11,722 nt of DNA, from positions 1-11,722 of the forward strand of contig VAZH01000027.1 in the NCBI GenBank assembly GCA_005884465.1, written 5' to 3'. The notes under the pieces were generated by a model, which searched no databases, was not told the DNA's origin, and worked only from the letters and a program-made list of their open reading frames with translations. The stretch is from Alphaproteobacteria bacterium. GTDB lineage: Bacteria > Pseudomonadota > Alphaproteobacteria > Rhizobiales > Xanthobacteraceae. Below, one piece after another: positions 6,215-11,722 of this stretch. Each line of letters opens with the position of its first letter. Position 1 is the first letter of the stretch. The translations under genes were made by a program, and so were the position numbers.

Positions 6215-8641
6215 TCAGTGCGCGGTCAGGCCACCGGCGGCTTCGTCGCCCGCATCCGGCTTGACCGGTACCTTGGTGTCTTCTTCCCAGACAATCGGCA
6301 CCGGCGGCCGCACCAGGGCCTTGGAGATGACGTCGTCCAGGCGGGCAACCGGAATGATCTCCATGCCGCCCTTGATCGCATCGGAAATCTCCGTGAGATC
6401 CTTGGCGTTGTCCTCGGGGATCAGCACGGTCTTGATGCCGCCGCGCGCGGCCGCCAAGAGCTTCTCCTTCAAGCCGCCGATCGGCAGCACGCGTCCTCTC
6501 AGCGTGATCTCGCCGGTCATGGCGACATCGTGCCTGACCGCGATGCCGGTCATGGTGGACACGATCGCGGTGGCCATCGCGACACCGGCCGACGGTCCAT
6601 CCTTCGGGGTCGCCCCCTCGGGCACATGGACGTGGATATCGCGCCGATCGAACAATGGCGGCTCGATGCCGAAACCGACGGCGCGCGAGCGGACATAGGA
6701 TGCCGCCGCCGAAATCGATTCCTTCATCACGTCGCGCAGATTGCCCGTGACCGTCATCTTGCCCTTGCCGGGCATCATGACACCTTCGATGGTGAGCAGC
6801 TCGCCGCCGACATCGGTCCACGCCAGGCCAGTGACAATGCCGACCTGATCGTCGGTCTCGATCTCGCCGTAGCGATACTTCGGCACGCCGAGAAACTCCT
6901 CGATGGATTTCTCCGTGATCTTCACCGACTTCTTCTTGGAGATCATCAGCTCCTTCACCGCCTTGCGGGCGAGGGTTGAAAGCTCACGCTCGAGATTACG
7001 CACGCCCGCTTCGCGGGTGTAACGCCGGATCATCAAGAGCAGCGCGTCGTCGTCGATCGACCATTCCTTGGGATCCAGGCCATGCTTGGAGATCGCGTTC
7101 GGGATCAGATGCTTGCGCGCGATCTCGACCTTCTCGTTCTCGGTGTAGCCGGCGATCCGGATGATCTCCATGCGGTCCATCAGCGGTCCCGGAATATTCA
7201 GCGTATTCGCGGTGGTGATGAACATCACGTTGGAAAGATCGTAATCGACCTCCAGATAGTGGTCGTTGAAGGTCGAGTTCTGCTCGGGATCGAGGACCTC
7301 GAGCAGAGCCGACGAGGGATCGCCGCGGAAGTCGGCGCCCATCTTGTCGATCTCGTCCAGCAGGAACAGCGGGTTCGAGGTCTTCGCCTTCCGCATCGAC
7401 TGGATGATCTTGCCGGGCATCGAGCCGATATAGGTGCGGCGGTGACCACGGATTTCGGCCTCGTCGCGCACGCCGCCGAGCGACACGCGCACGAATTCGC
7501 GGCCCGTCGCCCTCGCGATCGACTTGCCGAGCGAGGTCTTGCCGACGCCGGGGGGACCGACCAGGCACAGGATCGGCCCGGTCAGCTTGTTGGCGCGCGA
7601 CTGCACCGCAAGATACTCGACGATGCGGTCCTTGACCTTCTCAAGTCCGTAGTGATCGTTGTCGAGCGTGGTCTGGGCTGCGACCAGATCCTTCTTGACC
7701 TTGGACTTCTTGTTCCACGGTATCGACAACAGCCAGTCGAGATAGTTGCGCACCACCGTCGCCTCCGCGGACATCGGCGACATCTGGCGTAGCTTCTTCA
7801 ACTCGTGCTGCGCCTTCTCGCGCGCTTCCTTGGAGAGCTTGGTCTTGGCGATCTTCTCTTCCAGATCGGCCAGTTCGTCGCGGCCTTCGTCGTCGCCGAG
7901 CTCCTTCTGGATCGCCTTCATCTGCTCGTTGAGATAATATTCGCGCTGGGTCTTCTCCATCTGGCGCTTGACGCGCGAACGGATTCGCTTCTCGACCTGC
8001 AGCACCGAGATTTCGCTCTCCATCAGCCCGAGCACCTTCTCGAGCCGTGCGGTGACGGACAGCGTCTCCAGGATGGCCTGACGGTCTGAAATCTTGACGG
8101 CGAGATGCGAGGCGACGGTGTCGCCGAGTTTTGCGAAATCGGTGATCGCCTGAACCACGCCGACGACTTCGGCGGAGATCTTCTTGTTCAGCTTCACATA
8201 GCTCTCGAAGTCGGACACCACCGAGCGCGCCAGGGCTTCCGCCTCGACGGACGTGGCGTCGGTGTCGGCGAGCGCGACCGCGGTCGCTTCGTAATATTCG
8301 GCGCGGTCGGAATATTTCTGCACGCGCGCGCGCTCAAGCCCCTCCACCAGCACCTTCACGGTGCCGTCGGGCAATTTGAGCAGCTGCAGCACACTGGCAA
8401 GGGTGCCGGTTTCATAGATTGAATCCGGGCTCGGATCATCGTCCGACGCGTTCTTCTGCGTCGCAAGCATAATCAGGGCGTCGTTCCTCATGACCTCTTC
8501 GAGCGCGCGGATCGACTTCTCGCGGCCGACGAACAGCGGCACGATCATGTGCGGGAACACTACGATGTCGCGAAGCGGCAGCACCGGATACGAATGGCTT
8601 TCGCCGTGAACGATAGATGGCCGGGGTTTTGGGATGGTCAT
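6215..8641 (-). CDS. lon: Lon protease, ATP-dependent (LonA)
   Basis: A full-length 808-residue LonA, a cytoplasmic hexameric AAA+ serine protease that degrades misfolded and short-lived regulatory proteins. The N-terminal substrate-recognition domain starts at [15 protein letters not shown] (18-32) and runs to about residue 200, followed by a coiled-coil helical region to about 300. Walker A is GPPGVGKTS (362-370) and Walker B is LFLLDE (425-430). The proteolytic domain carries the catalytic dyad S684 in [11 protein letters not shown] and K725 in [10 protein letters not shown]. The tail after about residue 778 is loose and acidic. The ATG is preceded by AAGGA with seven bases spacing. It is third in the tig-clpP-clpX-lon order. 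A TTGACA promoter is proposed about 160 bases upstream, and a 54-residue open frame ends in a four-base overlap with this start. Confidence 0.99.
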   Translation of the reverse strand: MTIPKPRPSIVHGESHSYPVLPLRDIVVFPHMIVPLFVGREKSIRALEEVMRNDALIMLATQKNASDDDPSPDSIYETGTLASVLQLLKLPDGTVKVLVEGLERARVQKYSDRAEYYEATAVALADTDATSVEAEALARSVVSDFESYVKLNKKISAEVVGVVQAITDFAKLGDTVASHLAVKISDRQAILETLSVTARLEKVLGLMESEISVLQVEKRIRSRVKRQMEKTQREYYLNEQMKAIQKELGDDEGRDELADLEEKIAKTKLSKEAREKAQHELKKLRQMSPMSAEATVVRNYLDWLLSIPWNKKSKVKKDLVAAQTTLDNDHYGLEKVKDRIVEYLAVQSRANKLTGPILCLVGPPGVGKTSLGKSIARATGREFVRVSLGGVRDEAEIRGHRRTYIGSMPGKIIQSMRKAKTSNPLFLLDEIDKMGADFRGDPSSALLEVLDPEQNSTFNDHYLEVDYDLSNVMFITTANTLNIPGPLMDRMEIIRIAGYTENEKVEIARKHLIPNAISKHGLDPKEWSIDDDALLLMIRRYTREAGVRNLERELSTLARKAVKELMISKKKSVKITEKSIEEFLGVPKYRYGEIETDDQVGIVTGLAWTDVGGELLTIEGVMMPGKGKMTVTGNLRDVMKESISAAASYVRSRAVGFGIEPPLFDRRDIHVHVPEGATPKDGPSAGVAMATAIVSTMTGIAVRHDVAMTGEITLRGRVLPIGGLKEKLLAAARGGIKTVLIPEDNAKDLTEISDAIKGGMEIIPVARLDDVISKALVRPPVPIVWEEDTKVPVKPDAGDEAAGGLTAH

Positions 8642-8802
8642 GGCCTATTCCTTTTGTTGTGCCCCCTTGCACGCAGTCCGCCATTTTGCGCAACCGCCAC
8701 AAGGTGCCGAGATCTTCCGGGACCGTATGATAGTCTCGCGGCCTGCGTCTCCGGATCGCTGTTGCCGCGAATCTCAACGGTGTTCTTGATCGCCAGCAGC
8801 AT
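8638..8802 (-). CDS. Possible leader ORF overlapping the lon start
   Basis: From an ATG at 8802 a frame of 54 residues (MLLAIKNTVEIRGNSDPETQ...) ends at TGA 8640-8638, which overlaps the lon ATG as ATGA, the classic arrangement for translational coupling. The frame occupies the whole interval between the proposed lon promoter and lon. Against it: the frame is open upstream too, no ribosome binding site precedes the ATG, the ATG lies almost at the proposed transcription start, and lon has its own good ribosome binding site. It is listed as a candidate only. Confidence 0.2.
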   Translation of the reverse strand: MLLAIKNTVEIRGNSDPETQAARLSYGPGRSRHLVAVAQNGGLRARGHNKRNRP

Positions 8803-8831
8803 TAGGTGGCTATCGGGCACGGGGGTGTCAA
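8803..8831 (-). promoter_or_regulatory. Candidate lon promoter
   Basis: The minus strand has a perfect TTGACA (8831-8826), preceded by C, and a -10-like element CACCTA or CCTAAT 17-19 bases later (8808-8801). CTTGACA also fits the start of a heat-shock (RpoH) -35 box, but no CCATAT-like -10 follows at the shorter spacing. Transcription would start near 8795, giving a leader of about 155 bases. Confidence 0.45.
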
Positions 8832-8928
8832 GTCGTTGAAAAAGGCCCGCCAGCTGGGATGAACGCGAAGAATCGCCTGCGCAAACACGGCCGCGGGAGA
8901 CGGCTCCGCAGCCGCCTTTTTCTGAAAA

Positions 8929-8949
8929 CTCAATTCGCCGCAAGTTGAG
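8929..8949 (-). terminator. clpX: Weak candidate terminator after clpX
   Basis: On the minus strand CTCAA (8949-8945) and TTGAG (8933-8929) form a five-pair stem with an 11-base loop, followed by TTTTC, starting six bases after the clpX stop. The stem is short, so termination would be inefficient and some transcripts could run on into lon. Confidence 0.3.
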
Positions 8950-8954
8950 CGCAA

Positions 8955-10229
8955 TCAGGCGCTGGCGCTGCTTTCGACGGCGCGGTCGGAACGATCGGCG
9001 TAGATATAGAGCGGGCGAGCCGTTCCCTCCACCACTTCGCGCGAGATCACGACCTCTTCGACACCTTCCAGGCCCGGCAGATCGAACATGGTCTCCAGCA
9101 GGATGCTCTCGAGAATCGAGCGCAAGCCCCGCGCGCCGGTCTTGCGCTCGATTGCCTTGCGGGAGACCGCGCCGAGAGCTTCGTCGGCGAACGTCAACTC
9201 GATGTTCTCCATCTCGAACAGCCGCTGATACTGCTTCACCAGCGCGTTCTTCGGATCGGTCAAGATCTTCTTCAGCGAAGCTTCGTCGAGATCCTCCAGC
9301 GTGGCGACCACCGGCAAGCGGCCGACGAACTCGGGGATCAGTCCGTACTTCAAGAGATCCTCGGGCTCGACGTGACGGAAGATTTCGCCGGTGCGGCGAT
9401 CCTCCGGCGCCAGCACCTGCGCGGCAAAGCCGATCGAGGTCGAGCGTCCACGCGCGGAGATAATCTTCTCCAGGCCCGAGAAAGCGCCGCCGCATATGAA
9501 AAGAATGTTCGTGGTGTCGACCTGCAGGAACTCCTGCTGCGGATGTTTGCGGCCGCCTTGCGGGGGAACCGAAGCAACCGTGCCCTCCATGATCTTCAAA
9601 AGCGCCTGCTGCACGCCTTCGCCCGAAACGTCGCGGGTGATCGACGGATTGTCGGATTTGCGGCTGATCTTGTCGATCTCGTCGATATAGACGATGCCGC
9701 GCTGCGCCCGCTCGACATTGTAGTCGGCCGACTGCAACAGCTTCAGGATGATGTTCTCGACGTCTTCGCCGACGTAGCCGGCTTCGGTCAGCGTCGTCGC
9801 ATCCGCCATCGTGAACGGAACGTCGAGAATCCGCGCCAGCGTCTGCGCCAGCAACGTCTTGCCCGAGCCGGTCGGACCGATCAGCAGGATGTTCGACTTC
9901 GCGAGCTCGACATCGTTGTGCTTGGTCTGGTGATTGAGGCGCTTGTAGTGATTATGGACGGCGACCGAGAGCACCTTCTTGGCATGGCTCTGGCCGATCA
10001 CATAGTCGTCGAGAACCTTGCAGATTTCCTTCGGCGTCGGAATCCCGTCGCGCGACTTCACCAGCGAGGACTTGTTTTCCTCACGGATGATATCCATGCA
10101 CAGTTCGACGCATTCGTCGCAGATGAATACGGTGGGACCCGCGATCAATTTGCGGACTTCGTGCTGGCTCTTGCCGCAGAACGAGCAATACAGCGTGTTC
10201 TTGGAGTCGCTCGTGCCGACCTTACTCAT
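8955..10229 (-). CDS. clpX: ClpX, ATPase and unfoldase subunit of ClpXP
   Basis: A full-length 424-residue ClpX. It forms a hexamer that recognises substrates, unfolds them with ATP and feeds them into ClpP. The N-terminal zinc-binding domain has the four cysteines C15, C18, C37 and C40. Walker A is GPTGSGKT (118-125), Walker B is IVYIDEID (179-186), the pore loop is GYVG (151-154), the RKH loop is 227-229, and the ClpP-docking IGF tripeptide is at 266-268. The sensor-2 arginine lies in GARGLR (365-370). The frame is open 18 codons further up to a GTG, but the ATG at 10229 has GGAG six bases before it and gives the usual MSKVG N-terminus. It follows clpP after 473 bases, long enough for its own promoter. 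No key residue is missing. Confidence 0.99.
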   Translation of the reverse strand: MSKVGTSDSKNTLYCSFCGKSQHEVRKLIAGPTVFICDECVELCMDIIREENKSSLVKSRDGIPTPKEICKVLDDYVIGQSHAKKVLSVAVHNHYKRLNHQTKHNDVELAKSNILLIGPTGSGKTLLAQTLARILDVPFTMADATTLTEAGYVGEDVENIILKLLQSADYNVERAQRGIVYIDEIDKISRKSDNPSITRDVSGEGVQQALLKIMEGTVASVPPQGGRKHPQQEFLQVDTTNILFICGGAFSGLEKIISARGRSTSIGFAAQVLAPEDRRTGEIFRHVEPEDLLKYGLIPEFVGRLPVVATLEDLDEASLKKILTDPKNALVKQYQRLFEMENIELTFADEALGAVSRKAIERKTGARGLRSILESILLETMFDLPGLEGVEEVVISREVVEGTARPLYIYADRSDRAVESSASA

Positions 10230-10702
10230 TCTCGTCTCCGTCCGCCGTTCGATCCCGTCCGCTCGATCGCTCCATTCCGGCACCTACCGGCTCAAACTAG
10301 TAGATAGAGCAAATTCCGTACCAAAAAAGACCTTATACTCCACAAGCCGCGGGCATCGCGGCCAACTCGAATTCCCCACCCATCATAGTCTGCCCGACAT
10401 AGCCAACCATGGTCGCACCCGACTATCAAGAATTCGCTAATCGGCCGGACACCCAATACCCGTGACAATACCGTGATTTGCGGCGTTGGCACGAGGTTAA
10501 CTTACGGAAATCAGCCCAGCGTTGCGCGATTGCCACGCTGCCAAACCAGCACGAAAGCGGAACTTTCCGCCCGTCCACAGGCTGGGACGGACCGTTTGCG
10601 GACTGAATTGCCGATGACAATCGTCGTTAACGCCGATGTAAGGCTTGCGATCCCTGCGGGATTACCGGGGCCTCGATGTCGGCTCTTCGGAGCGCTTGTC
10701 GC
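10230..10702. other. clpP-clpX spacer
   Basis: This 473-base spacer is less GC-rich around 10290-10440 than the genes beside it. It contains the degenerate copy of the clpP 3' end at its right edge. A 66-residue frame on the minus strand (10492 to 10292, GTG start) has no ribosome binding site and mixed codon use, so I do not call it. I find no clean promoter: CTTGAT at 10433-10428 has no -10 at a suitable distance, and TATAAG at 10341-10336 has no -35. The clpX promoter should be somewhere here. Confidence 0.45.
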
Positions 10703-10765
10703 TTATTTAGTCGACAAAACCGCCGGATCTTCGGAGCGTTTGTCGATCACTTTATCGACAATACC
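10681..10765. repeat. Imperfect 44-base tandem duplication at the clpP 3' end
   Basis: The segment 10681-10721 matches 10725-10765 with an offset of 44 bases. The first 21 bases agree at 19 positions (both contain TCTTCGGAGCG), and the next 20 at 14. The inner copy codes for [13 protein letters not shown] of ClpP. The outer copy, in the shifted frame, would read [17 protein letters not shown]. Because 44 is not a multiple of three, ClpP now runs into the outer copy out of phase and stops there. Confidence 0.85.
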
Positions 10766-11338
10766 AAAGTCGCGGGCCTGGTCGGCGGTAAGGAACTTGT
10801 CTCGTTCCAGCGCATCCTCGATCGCCTTGTAGGTCTGGCCGGTGTGCTTCACGTAGATCTCGTTGAGCCGCTTCTTGAGGTTCAGGATCTCCTGGGCGTG
10901 CAGCATGATGTCGGTGGCCTGCCCCTGGAAGCCGCCGGAGGGCTGATGCACCATGATGCGCGAATTCGGCAGCGAGAAGCGCATATCCTTGTGGCCGGCG
11001 GCCAGCAACAGCGAGCCCATCGAGGCCGCCTGCCCGGTGCACAATGTCGACACCGGGGGACGGATGAACTGGATCGTGTCGTAGATCGCAAGACCCGAGG
11101 TCACCACCCCGCCGGGCGAATTGATGTACATCGAGATTTCCTTCTTCGGATTCTCGGCTTCGAGAAACAGAAGCTGCGCGACGGTAAGCGTCGCCATGCC
11201 ATCCTCAACCGCGCCGGTCACGAAGATGATGCGCTCTTTCAAGAGGCGCGAAAAAATATCGTAAGCCCGTTCGCCGCGGTTGGTCTGCTCGACCACCATC
11301 GGCACGAGGTTCATGTAGGTTTCCACCGGATCGCGCAT
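10703..11338 (-). CDS. clpP: ClpP, proteolytic subunit of Clp proteases
   Basis: A 211-residue serine peptidase that forms the tetradecameric chamber working with ClpX (and ClpA where present). The catalytic triad is S106 in [11 protein letters not shown]131 in MVHQPSGG and D180 in LERDKFL. YINSPGG (71-77) is the oxyanion/substrate strand. The N-terminus [19 protein letters not shown] contains the usual short propeptide before the conserved P-MVVE. The ATG at 11338 is preceded by GGGTGA. The last residues, DPAVLSTK, come from an out-of-phase duplicate of the gene's own 3' end, so the tail is probably lineage-specific; it lies beyond the folded core and should not harm activity. The upstream spacer holds a heat-shock-like promoter. 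Bradyrhizobia commonly have more than one clpP; this is the one beside clpX. Confidence 0.98.
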   Translation of the reverse strand: MRDPVETYMNLVPMVVEQTNRGERAYDIFSRLLKERIIFVTGAVEDGMATLTVAQLLFLEAENPKKEISMYINSPGGVVTSGLAIYDTIQFIRPPVSTLCTGQAASMGSLLLAAGHKDMRFSLPNSRIMVHQPSGGFQGQATDIMLHAQEILNLKKRLNEIYVKHTGQTYKAIEDALERDKFLTADQARDFGIVDKVIDKRSEDPAVLSTK

Positions 11339-11453
11339 TAGTCACCCAAGGGTTGGCGGAGGCGAACGTCCATCGGCAAGGCGGAACGGGTTCGGATTGC
11401 CGGGCGCGGACGAACGCCCCGTGATGCAGGACTTAAAAAGACAGAGAGTACAG

Positions 11454-11479
11454 ATATAGGTCAATTTCCCCCTGACAAG
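11454..11479 (-). promoter_or_regulatory. RpoH-like heat-shock promoter candidate for clpP
   Basis: On the minus strand CTTGTC (11479-11474) is followed after 13 bases by CCTATAT (11460-11454). This resembles the RpoH pattern CTTGAA...CCCCATNT with its short spacing rather than a sigma-70 promoter, which needs about 17. The inferred start gives a leader of about 110 bases. Heat induction of clpP through RpoH is known in Caulobacter; for this gene it is inferred. Confidence 0.4.
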
Positions 11480-11605
11480 TCCAGGTTCGGCCCGGCCACA
11501 AGACCGGGTCGACAGCGTGCGGAATTGACTGGAGTTGAAGCTGATTCGCAAAACCAGACATAACGATGGAGATCAGTGCCATCCGCTTTCACTTCTCAAG
11601 CTTAA

Positions 11606-11633
11606 CGCCGCACTGACGGGCTGTCAGGCGGCG
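11606..11633 (-). terminator. tig: Hairpin at the end of tig
   Basis: On the minus strand CGCCGC-CTGAC and GTCAG-GCGGCG pair as a six plus five base-pair stem with a single bulged T and a five-base loop. The stem includes the tig stop codon. Only GTTAAGCTT follows, so the T tail is poor; it may be an inefficient terminator or a transcript-stabilising end. Confidence 0.45.
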
Positions 11634-11722
11634 CTTTTCTCCGCTTCATCGTCTCTGTAAAGATCTTCGCGCGTAACTTTCTTTTCGGTAACGTTCGCGA
11701 GTTCAAGGATGAAATCGACGAC
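11624..11722 (-). CDS. tig: Trigger factor, C-terminal end (cut by window edge)
   Basis: The last 32 residues of a protein whose start lies beyond the right edge. The sequence [22 protein letters not shown] and an acidic, alanine-rich tail ([10 protein letters not shown]) match the C-terminus of alphaproteobacterial trigger factor, the ribosome-bound peptidyl-prolyl isomerase and chaperone that receives nascent chains at the exit tunnel. The position upstream of clpP, in the same direction, is the conserved tig-clpP-clpX-lon order and supports the call. The stop is TGA at 11626-11624. Confidence 0.92.
   Translation of the reverse strand, partial: VVDFILELANVTEKKVTREDLYRDDEAEKSAA

Larger units (their letters stand above)
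8642..8954. other. clpX-lon spacer
   Basis: This 313-base spacer holds, in transcription order, weak hairpins after clpX, a TTGACA-type promoter, and the lon leader with the candidate 54-residue frame and the ribosome binding site. Another hairpin, ACGGCT/AGCCGC at 8900-8915 with T5 at 8917-8921, points along the plus strand, where there is no gene to terminate. Confidence 0.5.

Noticed and set aside
7082..7792. 236-residue plus-strand frame
   Set aside because: It is antisense to lon; long antisense frames are expected in high-GC coding DNA.
8803..9495. Upstream part of the long minus-strand frame 9495-8638
   Set aside because: It lies mostly inside clpX in another frame and gives an arginine-rich shadow protein. 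Only its last part, outside clpX, is kept as a weak candidate.
9372..10307. 311-residue plus-strand frame
   Set aside because: It is antisense to clpX with no own motifs; the ClpX reading has every family motif.
10292..10492. 66-residue minus-strand frame before clpX
   Set aside because: GTG start, no ribosome binding site, several rare codons, and no recognisable domain.
10481..10505. Sigma-54-like TTGGCACG on the plus strand
   Set aside because: The -12 TTGC element is missing (TAAC instead) and no plus-strand gene follows.
11342..11551. 69-residue minus-strand frame before clpP
   Set aside because: TTG start, no ribosome binding site, and it spans the proposed clpP promoter.

Overview
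The window looks like a chromosomal core region of an alphaproteobacterium of the Bradyrhizobium/Rhodopseudomonas group. The reasons are the high G+C, the order trigger factor, ClpP, ClpX, Lon, the rhizobial-style HU protein, and a 64-residue membrane protein that starts MNHSIHSADR, a type I recall from Bradyrhizobium genomes. The genus is inferred from memory of the protein sequences, not from a search. I see no prophage, insertion sequence, CRISPR array, integrase or defence locus, and no convincing new multi-gene system.

Right half (6.1-11.7 kb, all minus strand): the conserved proteostasis cluster, read right to left: the 3' end of tig, then clpP, clpX and lon. The chaperone handles nascent chains, ClpXP and Lon degrade misfolded and regulatory proteins. 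The genes are separated by long spacers (285, 473 and 313 bases), so each probably has its own promoter. A heat-shock-like promoter is proposed before clpP and a TTGACA promoter before lon. A strong UUCG-loop terminator follows lon. The 3' end of clpP carries an imperfect 44-base tandem duplication that rewrites the last residues and sets the stop codon.

Middle (4.4-6.1 kb, minus strand): a GFA-family zinc protein, tRNA-Val(UAC), a small exported protein whose start lies only 20 bases after the tRNA, and a SAM-dependent methyltransferase 6 bases further on. The last three probably share a transcript.

Left-middle (2.4-4.4 kb): on the plus strand, an HU-family nucleoid protein and peptidase T, separated by a three-copy 13-base tandem repeat and a REP-like palindrome. 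PepT and the methyltransferase converge with two bases between their stop codons, under one hairpin. tRNA-Asp(GUC) lies on the minus strand with a clear sigma-70-type promoter.

Left end (0-2.3 kb): a multi-pass membrane protein that resembles GT-C glycosyltransferases (minus) converges with the 64-residue membrane protein (plus). The latter's Shine-Dalgarno sequence can pair into an upstream hairpin. The first 343 bases hold no supported gene.
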